Assembly: GCF_018771565.1 (NCBI RefSeq)
Contig: NZ_CP076326.1
Location: 3,045,785 to 3,109,784, forward strand
From: Thermoflexus hugenholtzii
GTDB lineage: Bacteria > Chloroflexota > Anaerolineae > Thermoflexales > Thermoflexaceae
Length of the DNA: 64,000 nt
Direction: 5' to 3'
Position numbers and translations under genes: made by a program. Numbering within the stretch: position 1 is the stretch's first letter; every line of letters begins with the position of its first letter. The notes beneath the pieces are model-generated. The model saw only the letters and a program-made list of their open reading frames with translations. It did no database searches and had not been told where the DNA came from. Below, one piece after another: positions 34,352 through 43,499 of this stretch.

Positions 34352-35222
34352 TTATGGCCCTCCCAGTGGAATGATCTGAATCTGCTCCCGGGTCAGAGGG
34401 ATTCCCGCTTCCCGAGCCGCAGCCAGAAGATCCTGAATAAAGGCCTCGGTGATGGGGTCGGTTTTCGTCTGCACGAACTCCAGGATCACTGGCCGGCCGG
34501 TAGCTTGGTAGGTCTTGACTTGCCGCAGGATATCTCGGATATGACCCTTAGCGTAGTTTTGCCTCCAGTATTTGACTTCCACCATCTCGCCGGTGACGAG
34601 GATGAGGTCGACGCGGCCGGACTCGATCACTGCTTCCACGGCCTGGAGCTTGCCGGCTTTGAAGTATTCCTCGGCCCGTGCCAGCTCCGCGGCCATGCCG
34701 CGCCGGAGCTGGGCAGGCACCCGCTCGTTTTCCACCAGTTTCGCCAGCCGCTCCACCCCTCGGATCACCTCCGGGCCGGCCCCGGCGAAACGCTCCAGCC
34801 GGGCGGCGATGCGAGCCAGGCGGGTAGCCTCATCGGCGTGGGCGGCGGCCCGGGCGGCCCGGCTGCCGTGGACGACCGCGCCCACGCCTCCTGGCACCAG
34901 GGGCAGCGCGGCAGCGGCGATATCCACCGCCAGGGCGCCCCAGTTCCAGAGGTTGCGGGGGTCCTTGCGGATTTCGTAGAGGTCCCAGGCGATGCTGGCG
35001 ATGTCCCAGAGGGTCTCCAGCCAGTGCCCGCTGGGGTCGGTGTAGCGCAGCGGGTTGTTGTAAACGTAGGCGTAGCGGTTGAGCGCCTGGGGATCCCCCG
35101 GCTCGGGCACCAGCGGATCCGGCTGCAGGAAGCGGCCCAACGTGGGATCATAAAAGCGCGCCCGGTAGTCATACAGGCCCAGATTCGCTTCCCACCGTTG
35201 CCCCGTGAACCGCCGGTCCGCG
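34352..35222 (-). CDS. Displaced RHS cassette 3: RHS core end plus nuclease-like toxin tip
   Basis: The frame is open from about 35222 and begins inside the RHS core (RFTGQRWEANLGLYDYRARF, then FLQPDPLVPEPGDPQALNRY and NNPLRYTDPSGHW) without a start codon of its own; a TTG at 35140 is the first possible start. After the DPSG junction comes a helical pre-toxin region. The last 100 residues hold VEAVIESGRVDLILVTG and then EMVEVKYWRQNY. The Asp and Glu-x-Lys spacing suggests a PD-(D/E)xK nuclease toxin. Without promoter or start it is probably a silent reserve tip that could replace the expressed one by recombination. Confidence 0.7.
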
Positions 35223-35230
35223 AGGAAGGG

Positions 35231-35470
35231 CTATATTTTCCTTAAATCCCCCCTTCCAATCCATTTTTTGGTTTTATGATCTATAATCATCACATCCATA
35301 ATTCCCCTTAAATACCAATTCGCGAGCTCATCAAGCAACCCATAAGGCCATAAATAGAAAATTCGTCCGTCAGTTGTGCGAAACAAAACGGGAATCCGGG
35401 AAACTTCGCCATAAATAACATCAAATGCCTCGTAAGGGTCGACAATGATTAGCTGAGCTTTTGATCCCAT
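35231..35470 (-). CDS. Putative immunity protein for RHS cassette 2
   Basis: A 79-residue protein beginning 13 bases after the stop of the cassette-2 toxin, with its own AAGGAG ribosome site. The DNA is visibly AT-richer than its neighbours, as expected for a recently acquired module. The sequence (IPVLFRTTDGRIFYLWPYGL and so on) matches no family I recognise. Immunity is inferred from position and size. Confidence 0.6.
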   Translation of the reverse strand: MGSKAQLIIVDPYEAFDVIYGEVSRIPVLFRTTDGRIFYLWPYGLLDELANWYLRGIMDVMIIDHKTKKWIGRGDLRKI

Positions 35471-35482
35471 GATTTTTGCTCC

Positions 35483-36463
35483 TTATTTCAAGCGTTCGAT
35501 GCGCAGAAGAAGAACCCGAACCGGATCTGGAGACCAATATTCAACTCCCCATCCGGCTCGGAAGCCCGTGTCTCGGGGCCAGAACCAGGGCCGAACTCGC
35601 CGAGGCCCATAGATACGAGGCTGAGATGTGATCTCAAACTCCACCCGATATGAAGGGGGTTCCTTTAAGGCTAAATGGCTTAAGGCTTCCTTCGCGCTCT
35701 CAAATTCATCCGTAGTGAAATACGTTTTGTCTACCCGTCCTCCACGCAGCAGCCCGGTTTCCTGGATGGCCCGGAGTTCTCCCTCCGAGATATAGCGCAC
35801 ATAGGTTCCCCGAAATGCCGCTCGCATCACCATCCGATCCACACCGTGGAAGATCCCGCCGCTGAGCCCACCGATGATCGCATCCCGCCCCAGTTCAACC
35901 GGATCGCCTAACCCTTCCCCGATAGCCTTCCCGGTCAGCACGTTCTCGGTGGCTCGAGCCGCTTGCCCAGACACTGCGCCACTGAACGCCCCTGCGCCCA
36001 CCATCCCCCATAAGCCTGTCCCCAACACCGCGCTGGCTCCATAGAAGGTGGCTCCACCGACCGCCCCGGCTACGGCGCTGGCGCCGACAGCAGCCCAGTT
36101 GACGTTCGTAAAGGCCTGCACCTGAAGGCCATTCTGGCTGATGTTAGCGGCCACCTGGACGCCGTAGTTGATGAGCGCTCCGCTGACGGCGCCGATCCCC
36201 ATCATCACCAGGATGACCGGGACGTGGCCACTGGGATCGGTGTAGCGCAGCGGGTTGTTGTAGACATATGCATACCGGTTCAGCGCCTGCGGGTTCCCCG
36301 GCTCGGGCACGATGGGATCGGGTTGCAGGAAGCGGCCCAGGGCCGGGTCATAGAAGCGCGCCCGGTAATCATACAGGCCCAGATTCGCCTCCCACCGCTG
36401 GCCGGTGAAGCGGCGGTCGGTGGGGAAAAGCCCACTCTCCGCCGGAATGACCCTATCCGCCAA
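35483..36463 (-). CDS. Displaced RHS cassette 2: RHS core end plus ADP-ribosyltransferase-like toxin tip
   Basis: The frame starts inside the RHS core (FPTDRRFTGQRWEANLGLYD, YDPALGRFLQPDPIVPEPGN, NNPLRYTDPSGH). The only possible start is a TTG at 36463. After the junction a Gly/Ala-rich, membrane-like segment leads to a C-terminal domain with YVRYISEGELRAIQETGLLR, then GGRVDKTYFTTDEFESAKEA and SYRVEFEI. This pattern resembles the TreTu-type/ADP-ribosyltransferase-like RHS toxins. The family name is from memory and should be tested. Likely a silent alternative tip. Confidence 0.68.
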   Translation of the reverse strand: MADRVIPAESGLFPTDRRFTGQRWEANLGLYDYRARFYDPALGRFLQPDPIVPEPGNPQALNRYAYVYNNPLRYTDPSGHVPVILVMMGIGAVSGALINYGVQVAANISQNGLQVQAFTNVNWAAVGASAVAGAVGGATFYGASAVLGTGLWGMVGAGAFSGAVSGQAARATENVLTGKAIGEGLGDPVELGRDAIIGGLSGGIFHGVDRMVMRAAFRGTYVRYISEGELRAIQETGLLRGGRVDKTYFTTDEFESAKEALSHLALKEPPSYRVEFEITSQPRIYGPRRVRPWFWPRDTGFRAGWGVEYWSPDPVRVLLLRIERLK

Positions 36464-36498
36464 GTAGACGAGGGGGCAGGAGCCGGGCTATATGCTTG

Positions 36499-36987
36499 TT
36501 AAGGTGCATCTTCCTCCCATAACTCCGGAATGGAGCAGATGTCTTCCCAGATCACCTGCACCACCTCCTCCAGCGGCGTGCCCGGAGGAAATTCTCGTGT
36601 CTTTTTCGGATCGTAGAGAAATGCTCCACCACTCGTCGCTGGACCTGACATCTCTACGATAATCTTTTCCTCTAAAAAAGATATGCCATAGGTGCGGGCT
36701 TTTTTAGCAAATGAGCGCCAGCTTTTAAAACCTGCTGCTTTTGCCACTGGGGGAACACCTTTACGCTTGAAAGCTTTCTGCAAATCCGGCACCTCAATAT
36801 GAGGGTTGCCTTCTTCTATCTTCCTCCGAACTGCTTCGACAAGACCTGCGAGACCCTCAGATGTCAAATCCACTACTAAGACCGGTTCGCGTGCAAAATA
36901 TAAACGGTGTTTTTCATCACGATAGAGGGTAGGAAGATAAGCTTTTCCGGAGCGAGCCGTTATATCTATCTCAACACGCTGCTTCAT
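36499..36987 (-). CDS. Putative immunity protein for the main RHS toxin
   Basis: The ATG overlaps the RHS stop codon (ATGA), so synthesis is coupled to the toxin. The 162-residue product starts MKQRVEIDITARSGKAYLPT and contains a basic middle region (KAAGFKSWRSFAKKARTYG). No known family recognised. Base composition is AT-richer than the RHS core. Position makes it the cognate immunity protein by analogy with other polymorphic toxin loci. Confidence 0.65.
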   Translation of the reverse strand: MKQRVEIDITARSGKAYLPTLYRDEKHRLYFAREPVLVVDLTSEGLAGLVEAVRRKIEEGNPHIEVPDLQKAFKRKGVPPVAKAAGFKSWRSFAKKARTYGISFLEEKIIVEMSGPATSGGAFLYDPKKTREFPPGTPLEEVVQVIWEDICSIPELWEEDAP

Positions 36988-39581
36988 CGTGTAACCTCCA
37001 AGATAATTTTTAACATCACATTTCTCTCAGCAGCAAATTGCTTCAATGCGTGTAACAACTCCCATTGCTTTTCATTTCCTCCAGATATCACTAACCAAAG
37101 CTCACGAATCTTAATATCTTGCGCTCGAATAATCACTTGTTCTGATTCTTTTCCGTAACTTGCACCCCTAAATTCCGCTAATTTTTTAATATATTCTTGC
37201 ACAGCTTGCTGAAGTTGCTTAAGGTCTTGATAACGCTGCGCCCCTAGATCTAGAGTCTTGAGACTGACGACCCTTCCTTCCTCAGGGATCCAATAATCCA
37301 CCACTGGAAACCGCTCTGGCAAATTTTGCCCAAAGAGTCGATGAAGCATTTGCCCCCGTTGCAGCGGAGGCAGATCCCATACCCGCCTGGCCACCTCCGC
37401 CGCCGCCCGGACTTCATTGGTGCAATCCGCATCGGCACAGGCGGCCTGAACCGCACCCCCCGCCGCGCTCCCACCCGCCAGGAGGGCGCTTCCCCCTTCC
37501 CAGGCCAGCATCCCCAGCCCCACCAGCAATGCCCCGTGGGCCGCCCCCACCACGGCAATATAGCCCCCAGCCAGCAGTTTCTGCTCCCAGGTGGCCTGGG
37601 GGTGCTGGACGATGGTGAGGGCCAAATCCAGGTTGCCGCAGGTGACCCCGTATCCGGGGAGGCCCCGGACGAAACTCACCGGTCCCCAGCAATGGCCGGT
37701 GGGGTCCACATACCGCAAAGGGTTCAACCGGGCATAGGCATAGCGGTTCAGGCTGGACGGATCGCCCGCCTGAGGCACCAGCGGATCCGGCTGCAGGAAG
37801 CGGCCCAGGGCCGGGTCATAGAAGCGCGCCCGGTAATCATACAAGCCCAGATTCGCCTCCCACCGCTGGCCGGTGAAGCGGCGGTCGGTGGGCCAAACCC
37901 CGGTCTCCAGCCGGATGGCGCCATACGGGAGATACCGGGTCACGCCCGCCGGGCTTCCGCCCTGCGCCAGCACCGTGACGCTGCCCAGATGGTCCCCCAC
38001 CGTGGCGTAGACCGCGCTTCCCTCCCGCACCGCCACCGTCTCGCCGCCCAGGCGGTAGACCTTCCGCACCACCCCGCCCCGGATCTCGTAGCCGTCGTCC
38101 ACCACCACCGTGCGGAGGCCCCCCACCTCCCGCACGACCCGGTTCCCTTCGGGGTCATACCGGAAGGAAGCCACCCGCTCGGCGCCCCGCCAGACCTCCT
38201 TCAAGCGGTTCTCGGGGTCGTAGACGTAGCGCCATTCCACCCCGCCCACGGTGCGGGTCACCACGTTCCCGTTCCCATCATACCCCAGCGTCGTCCCATC
38301 GCTCACCGAGACCAGCTTCCACGAACGCCCGCGGTCGCTTCCGGCCCAGGCCGCATGCCAGGCCTCGTCCAGGCAGCGGACGGTGCGGCTTTTCGCCACC
38401 AGGGGGAGGTAGACCCGGTAAGGCCCCGGCGGGACAGTCGGCGGGGCGGGATCCCCATAGTCGTAAACCCAGGCCTGGGCCCCCTCCGTCCGCCGCAACC
38501 ACCGCCCCCCTTCATCCAGGGTCCAGGTCCCGCTCACCGGCCCGCTCATCCCGGTGAGGCGGTCCAGCTCATCATAGGCAAAGGCCCAAACCTCCGACCA
38601 CACCGTGTCCGTGATCCGCCAAACGTTGCCGGCCGGGTCGTAGGCGTAGCCCAGGTCCAGCCCCGGCCCCTGGATCCAGACCACCCGCAAGGTGCGGGGG
38701 TCGTAGGCGCGCTGGAGGAGGCCGCCCCCGAACAGGGTGAGGTTCGTGAGCTGGCCCGCGGCATTGTAGGCGGCGTTCCCGGCATAGAGGCTCCATCCAG
38801 TGAGGGCCGTGGGCCAGCCGTGCGGACCATAGGCCACCGTGAGGACCTCGCCGTCGGGGTCCACCCGCTGCGCCAGGCGGTCCATTGCGTCGTAGGCGAA
38901 GCGCTGGAGGTAGGTCTGGCCGTCCACGGTGAGGGTGGCGGTGAGGACGCGGCCCCGGGCGTCGTAGGCCCAGGTCCGCTGGATCCCCTCGGCGGTCCAG
39001 GCCCGGGTCTTGCGCCCGAGGGAGGCCCCATACCCGGGCTCATCGTAAGCGAAGCCCACGGCATACCCCGAAGGCCCCGGGTCCGGCGGGGGAACGTAAG
39101 CGGCGCCATCCGGGACGTTCGGGGTGTAGGTTTTCCCTTTCAGCCGGTTGAGGGGGTCGTAGTAGAAGTTCACCGCCCAGCCCCGGGCGTCCACCTGGGC
39201 GATGAGGTTGCCGGCCGCATCATAGCGGTAGAACCAGGTGCCCATCGCGGGGTCGTCCATCCGCACCTTGCGGCCCAACGGGTCGTAGGCGATGCGGATC
39301 CGGTTGCCCAGGGGATCCCGGACATCGGTGAGGCGGTCCAGGGCATTGTAGCGATAGCGGGCCACCGCCAGGGGCTCCGCCGAAAGGGTGGGGGAGGAGA
39401 AGGTTCCTTTGAAGGCGTAGACTTCGGCCAGGCGGCCCAGGCCGTCGGCGCACCGCAGGGCCTGATGGCCGTTGGGATCCAGGGCCAGCACCCCGCCATC
39501 GGCGTAGGCGTAGCGGGTGACGCTCCCATCGGGGGCGGTGACCGTGAGGGGACGGCCCAACGCGTCATACGTGGTGCGCAC
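36984..39581 (-). CDS. RHS/YD-repeat protein, C-terminal part with nuclease-like toxin tip
   Basis: About 620 residues of YD repeats (for example RYRYNALDRLTDVRDPLGNR and YDPLNRLKGKTY) form the end of the RHS shell. The conserved core follows (GDHLGSVTVLAQ, LYDYRARFYDPALGRFLQPD, SLNRYAYARLNPLRYVDPTG). After the DPTG junction come about 230 variable residues: a hydrophobic region, then FPVVDYWIPEEGRVVSLKTL, whose Asp and Ser-Leu-Lys-Thr recall PD-(D/E)xK-type toxins. The last part is AT-richer. The first in-frame start is GTG 39581; homology continues upstream in this frame, so it was probably once joined to the 39565-42825 gene. Confidence 0.8.
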   Translation of the reverse strand: MRTTYDALGRPLTVTAPDGSVTRYAYADGGVLALDPNGHQALRCADGLGRLAEVYAFKGTFSSPTLSAEPLAVARYRYNALDRLTDVRDPLGNRIRIAYDPLGRKVRMDDPAMGTWFYRYDAAGNLIAQVDARGWAVNFYYDPLNRLKGKTYTPNVPDGAAYVPPPDPGPSGYAVGFAYDEPGYGASLGRKTRAWTAEGIQRTWAYDARGRVLTATLTVDGQTYLQRFAYDAMDRLAQRVDPDGEVLTVAYGPHGWPTALTGWSLYAGNAAYNAAGQLTNLTLFGGGLLQRAYDPRTLRVVWIQGPGLDLGYAYDPAGNVWRITDTVWSEVWAFAYDELDRLTGMSGPVSGTWTLDEGGRWLRRTEGAQAWVYDYGDPAPPTVPPGPYRVYLPLVAKSRTVRCLDEAWHAAWAGSDRGRSWKLVSVSDGTTLGYDGNGNVVTRTVGGVEWRYVYDPENRLKEVWRGAERVASFRYDPEGNRVVREVGGLRTVVVDDGYEIRGGVVRKVYRLGGETVAVREGSAVYATVGDHLGSVTVLAQGGSPAGVTRYLPYGAIRLETGVWPTDRRFTGQRWEANLGLYDYRARFYDPALGRFLQPDPLVPQAGDPSSLNRYAYARLNPLRYVDPTGHCWGPVSFVRGLPGYGVTCGNLDLALTIVQHPQATWEQKLLAGGYIAVVGAAHGALLVGLGMLAWEGGSALLAGGSAAGGAVQAACADADCTNEVRAAAEVARRVWDLPPLQRGQMLHRLFGQNLPERFPVVDYWIPEEGRVVSLKTLDLGAQRYQDLKQLQQAVQEYIKKLAEFRGASYGKESEQVIIRAQDIKIRELWLVISGGNEKQWELLHALKQFAAERNVMLKIILEVTR

Positions 39582-42500
39582 CCGGGGGGCGTTGGGGTCT
39601 GGATCCCGGATAAGGGGTGACCACTTTCCCGTCCGGGGTGGTGGCGTAGGTGTATTGAGGGACGAAATACGGCAGGCTCTCCTCGGCGGCCCGGCCCAGG
39701 GCGTCGTAGCGGGTATACTGGACGATCTCCTGGCCCCCTCCCGAGCAGGTCCATCCCGGGCCAGGGGTCTGGCGCTCCACCCGCCGCCCCAGGCCGTCGT
39801 AGTAAAGCCGCTCCCAGAAGGCCAGCCCGCCCCCGCACCAGGGGACTCCAGGCGTTCCCCGCACCAGCCGCACGACCATCAGGGGCCAGCGGTTCGTGAA
39901 GGGACGGTCCACACCGTCGTAGTAAAGCCACTCCTCGGTGGGGAAGTCCCAGGTGTCCCCCGGCCGCACCACCGTCCGCAGCCGCCCGAAGGGATCGTAG
40001 GTGTAGGCCGTGGAAGCCCCGTTGGGGTCCACCTCCCGCTTCAAAGCCCCCACCGGCCCCCGCCCGGCGCCCGGGTCGCTCTCGTTCACCCCGTAGTGTT
40101 CATAGCGGGTGGTGTGCCCCAGGGGATTGCGTTCCCACACCCGGTAGACGCCGCTCGGATCATAGCCGAACGTCGTGGTAAAGCCCCGGGCGTCGGTGAG
40201 GACGGTGGGGTTGCCATAGACGTCGTAGGCGGCCTGCTCTCTCACCCAGCCCCAGCCTTCCTTGCCCCGATCCACCCGGGTGAGGAGGCCTTTCGTGGGT
40301 GGGGTGGTGAAGGAGGCGGCGCCGTCGTAGAAGAAGCGGGTTTCGGTCTGCAGGGCCGCCCCGCCGGTATCCTCGGAGATCCCCTCGTAGACCCGCTCCC
40401 AGGCGACTTTGTCCAGGATCCAGGCCGAGGTGTTGTAGGCATATCCCCGGTGCGTGGTGCGCTCGTCCCCGGCCACATCCAGGAAGCCGTGCTCGAAGAC
40501 CGCCGTGACGTTCCCGTAGCCGTCGTAGCGCCATTCGGTGCGTGTAGTGCGGCCATCGGTCGTGGCGTCCTGGCGCTGGAGGAAGACGAAATGCGCCCCG
40601 CCCAGGGTGGGGGAAATACCGTAAGTGGAGGCAATGGCCTGAAGGACCTGCCCATTGGGGCTTCGGATCTGATGCTCCCGCGGTCGCCCCCGAACCGGCC
40701 AGGGGTCGTTCGTGGGGCCTTCAGGGAGCGCGAAGCGGGTCCACTCCACCCGCTGGGGATTCCCATTCCGGTCCTGAAAGGTCACGGTCACTTCCCGGTA
40801 GCCCAGGAAGGGGCCGCCGGTGGGGCCGGTGAAGCCATCCGGCCAGGTGCAGCCGGTCTGGTCCTCGCCCCAGAAGAGATAGCACCGCCCCCGGCTGTCG
40901 CCGCTGTAGGCGTAGGCCTCCTGCCAGCCCCCGCCCAGGCCGTCGGTGACCTGCCGCCACGCCACCCGGTAGTTCTTGGCCTGCCAGTGGCCCCCATCCG
41001 GCGTCTCGTAGCCCACCTCGATAACGCCCCCGTAGCCGTTGTCGATCCGGGTCAGACGGGGGTAGAAAAAGCGGGCCTGGTCCCACTCGCTGCAGGGCTG
41101 GGCGAAGACGTTGCACCAGTCCTTATTGGGATACCCGGTGTAGCCGAAGGTGAAGGGCGGCAGGGCTTTCCAGGCATTGCCCTCGGGGGCCCATTCCTGG
41201 ATCGCCGTCAGGATCCGCAGGCGCTTGTTCGTCTCATCCTCGGGGATGAAGGTCCCGTAGGTGAAGCGGATCTCCCGCACCACAGCCCACGTCCCATCCC
41301 CCCGCCGCCGCTCCAGCACGACCTTCTGCACGGCGTCCGTCTGCCAGAAAATGGCCGCCATCCCCGCCGCGGCGAAGTCCCATCGGTAGGCCGGGGCCCC
41401 GAAGCCGTCGTGGGGTCCGTTGCCATTCCAGCGCCGGTCCCAGAGGACCCGCACCCGGGTTCCCGGATATTCCATCTGGGTGAAATAGCTCGCCCGCTCG
41501 GAGTTCGGGTCGTCCCCGTGGCAGCCTTCGTTCGGGCCGAGGAAGCCCGCCGCCCGGAAGAGGTCGCACTGCTGGGCCAGGGTCTGCTCGGCGTAGGAGA
41601 AGGTCACCGTGACCCCGGTAGGATGCACGATCTCCTTCACCCGCCAGCGGACGGTGGCCGCCCCCGTCGTCCAGCCGCTGCCGGTCCACGGCCCGATGGA
41701 CCCCCGCAGGGTCTGGCGGCTGTCAGGGGTGGTCCCCAGGCGGTAGCGGGTGCCGTCCCGGAGCGTCACCTCCCACCACCCGTTCTCCGGCCCCGGCTGC
41801 CATTCGATGCGCCAGAACCGCTCGTCCTCGGTGCGGAAGCGATAGGTCGCGCTCCCCGGCCCGAGATACTGAGCGCGATCGGGCAGCGGGGCCTCCGGCA
41901 CCAGCTTCACCGCCTCCCCGTTCACCACCAGCAGCGGCACGGCGTCCCAGCACAGGTAGAAGTTCGCGCCGTCAAAGCACCGCCGCACGTTGCGCCACAG
42001 CACCTCGGCCACCTCCAGGCTCCAGCCCCAGCCCACCCCGTCCGACTGCGCCCAGGTCAGCACCCCGTCCAGCCGGCGGCTGTTATAGGCGAGGCGCAGA
42101 TCCGGCCGGATGCCCCCCGGGCCCGGCGGGAGGTCGAGGGGATATGCCCACACCAGACCCCCCGAGAAGCGATCCACCCGGGCGTCGTGGAAATTCAGCA
42201 CCCAGCCGCTCTCCTTCACCCCCTGGGTGCCGGCCCCGAACACCGACAGGTGGTCGGTGGGGAAGGCCACCACCCCCGCCGCCTCATCCAGGAGGGTGGG
42301 GGTGAGGGTCTGCCACCCCTGCCGCTTCTCGTCCCAGTGTCCCACCCAGGGCCGCAGCCAATCCGGGCGGGCGGCCCAGTTCACCAGGTCCCCCAGCCGC
42401 AGGGTCACCGTGAGGGGGGCGGCGAAGCGGGCAAGGGGCGCCCCCCGGGCATCCACGGCGGTCAGATCGAAGGCCAGGGCCAGGCCGGCCTGGCCGGCCC

Positions 42501-42825
42501 CCAGGCGGCGCTGCTCCCGCACGGCCAGACGCAGGCGGGCGAGGGGGACCCGGTCGGGGACCTCCACGGTGATCCGGCCGTTGAGGAAGGCCACCGGGGC
42601 GCCAGGGACGACGGGCCGTTCCTCCGGTGGAGGCAGGGGCAGAGGCAGGGGCGCGGACGGCGGAGTGGGGGAAGGCGGAGGCAGCGGGCTCTGGAAGACC
42701 GGCGCAGCCTGCCGGGAGGCGGGCTCGGGGAAAACCGGGGCAGGGGCTCTCGGAGGAAGCACGAAGGGTTGGCCCAGCAGACTCACGAGGGTCAGCACAA
42801 GCACCGGGCGCGGCCACCGACCCAT
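39565..42825 (-). CDS. RHS/YD-repeat protein, N-terminal part (secreted shell)
   Basis: ATG 42825 has a GGAGGTGGGAG site. A signal segment (residues about 5-25) and Pro-rich stretch are followed by a beta-rich region. A long TcB/RHS-like part comes next (GGIRPDLRLAYNSRRLDGVL is the SpvB/TcdB-type entry motif), then YD repeats (YGNVTAVFEHGF, YDPFGRLRTVVRPGDTWDFP). The gene ends out of frame with the next one after PDGKVVTP: a run of four C residues (39614-39617) is one base too long for continuous reading. If intact, the joined protein would be about 1,940 residues and exported with its toxin tip enclosed. Confidence 0.8.
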   Translation of the reverse strand: MGRWPRPVLVLTLVSLLGQPFVLPPRAPAPVFPEPASRQAAPVFQSPLPPPSPTPPSAPLPLPLPPPEERPVVPGAPVAFLNGRITVEVPDRVPLARLRLAVREQRRLGAGQAGLALAFDLTAVDARGAPLARFAAPLTVTLRLGDLVNWAARPDWLRPWVGHWDEKRQGWQTLTPTLLDEAAGVVAFPTDHLSVFGAGTQGVKESGWVLNFHDARVDRFSGGLVWAYPLDLPPGPGGIRPDLRLAYNSRRLDGVLTWAQSDGVGWGWSLEVAEVLWRNVRRCFDGANFYLCWDAVPLLVVNGEAVKLVPEAPLPDRAQYLGPGSATYRFRTEDERFWRIEWQPGPENGWWEVTLRDGTRYRLGTTPDSRQTLRGSIGPWTGSGWTTGAATVRWRVKEIVHPTGVTVTFSYAEQTLAQQCDLFRAAGFLGPNEGCHGDDPNSERASYFTQMEYPGTRVRVLWDRRWNGNGPHDGFGAPAYRWDFAAAGMAAIFWQTDAVQKVVLERRRGDGTWAVVREIRFTYGTFIPEDETNKRLRILTAIQEWAPEGNAWKALPPFTFGYTGYPNKDWCNVFAQPCSEWDQARFFYPRLTRIDNGYGGVIEVGYETPDGGHWQAKNYRVAWRQVTDGLGGGWQEAYAYSGDSRGRCYLFWGEDQTGCTWPDGFTGPTGGPFLGYREVTVTFQDRNGNPQRVEWTRFALPEGPTNDPWPVRGRPREHQIRSPNGQVLQAIASTYGISPTLGGAHFVFLQRQDATTDGRTTRTEWRYDGYGNVTAVFEHGFLDVAGDERTTHRGYAYNTSAWILDKVAWERVYEGISEDTGGAALQTETRFFYDGAASFTTPPTKGLLTRVDRGKEGWGWVREQAAYDVYGNPTVLTDARGFTTTFGYDPSGVYRVWERNPLGHTTRYEHYGVNESDPGAGRGPVGALKREVDPNGASTAYTYDPFGRLRTVVRPGDTWDFPTEEWLYYDGVDRPFTNRWPLMVVRLVRGTPGVPWCGGGLAFWERLYYDGLGRRVERQTPGPGWTCSGGGQEIVQYTRYDALGRAAEESLPYFVPQYTYATTPDGKVVTPYPGSRPQRPPGAHHV

Positions 42826-42881
42826 CTCCCACCTCCGTGGAACAAGCTCTTACGGTCTTTGTGCTAACGTGGATTTTGTAG

Positions 42882-43469
42882 TCAGGTCAAACCTTCCGTC
42901 AAAGCGTCGGCCTTCAGCACGGCGATGAAGGGGATGTTCCGGAACTTCTCGTCCAGGTCCAGGCCGTAGCCGAAGACGAAGACGTTGGGGATCTCGAACC
43001 CCACGTAATCCAGGGGGACCTGGATCTCGCGCCGCGCTCGCTTGTCCAGCAGCGCGCAGACCCGGAGGGTGGCAGGGTTCCGCGTCCACAACAGCCGCAG
43101 GATGTGATCGAGGGTGCGCCCGCTGTCCACGATGTCCTCCACGATGAGGACATGGCGCCCCTCGATGTTGGTCTGGAGGTCCATCAGGATGCGCACCACC
43201 CCGGTAGATTGCCGGGCGCCGATCCCATAGCTGGTGATGGCCATGAAATCGATCTCATGGGGAACGGTGATGTGGCGCATGAGGTCGGTGAGGAACATCA
43301 CGCCGCCCTTGAGCACGCAAACCAGCACCAGATCCTTGCCCGCGTAGTCCCGGGAGATCTGAGCGCCCAGCTCCGCGATACGACGTTGCAGAACATCCGC
43401 CGGGATCAGGATGCGGTCGATCAGGTGCTCACATCCCCAGCTCGAGGGGGACTCCACCGGCGTCTCCAT
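42882..43469 (-). CDS. hpt: Hypoxanthine phosphoribosyltransferase
   Basis: A 195-residue type I phosphoribosyltransferase that salvages hypoxanthine/guanine with PRPP. The PRPP signature is VLIVEDIVDSGRTLDHIL, the early loop is VCVLKGGVMFLTDLMRH, and DYVGFEIPNVFVFGYGLDLD is the C-terminal base-contacting region typical of HGPRT. It lies 30 bases downstream of tdk on the same strand and upstream of the RHS gene. Confidence 0.93.
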   Translation of the reverse strand: METPVESPSSWGCEHLIDRILIPADVLQRRIAELGAQISRDYAGKDLVLVCVLKGGVMFLTDLMRHITVPHEIDFMAITSYGIGARQSTGVVRILMDLQTNIEGRHVLIVEDIVDSGRTLDHILRLLWTRNPATLRVCALLDKRARREIQVPLDYVGFEIPNVFVFGYGLDLDEKFRNIPFIAVLKADALTEGLT

Positions 43470-43499
43470 ACCTCCCGCCTCCCCCGTCCCGTTCGAGCC

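Noticed and set aside
37326..42867. Very long plus-strand open frames opposite the RHS genes (764 and 1,116 codons)
   Set aside because: They mirror the codon pattern of the RHS genes and carry no recognisable domain. Stop codons are simply rare on the opposite strand of high-GC genes.
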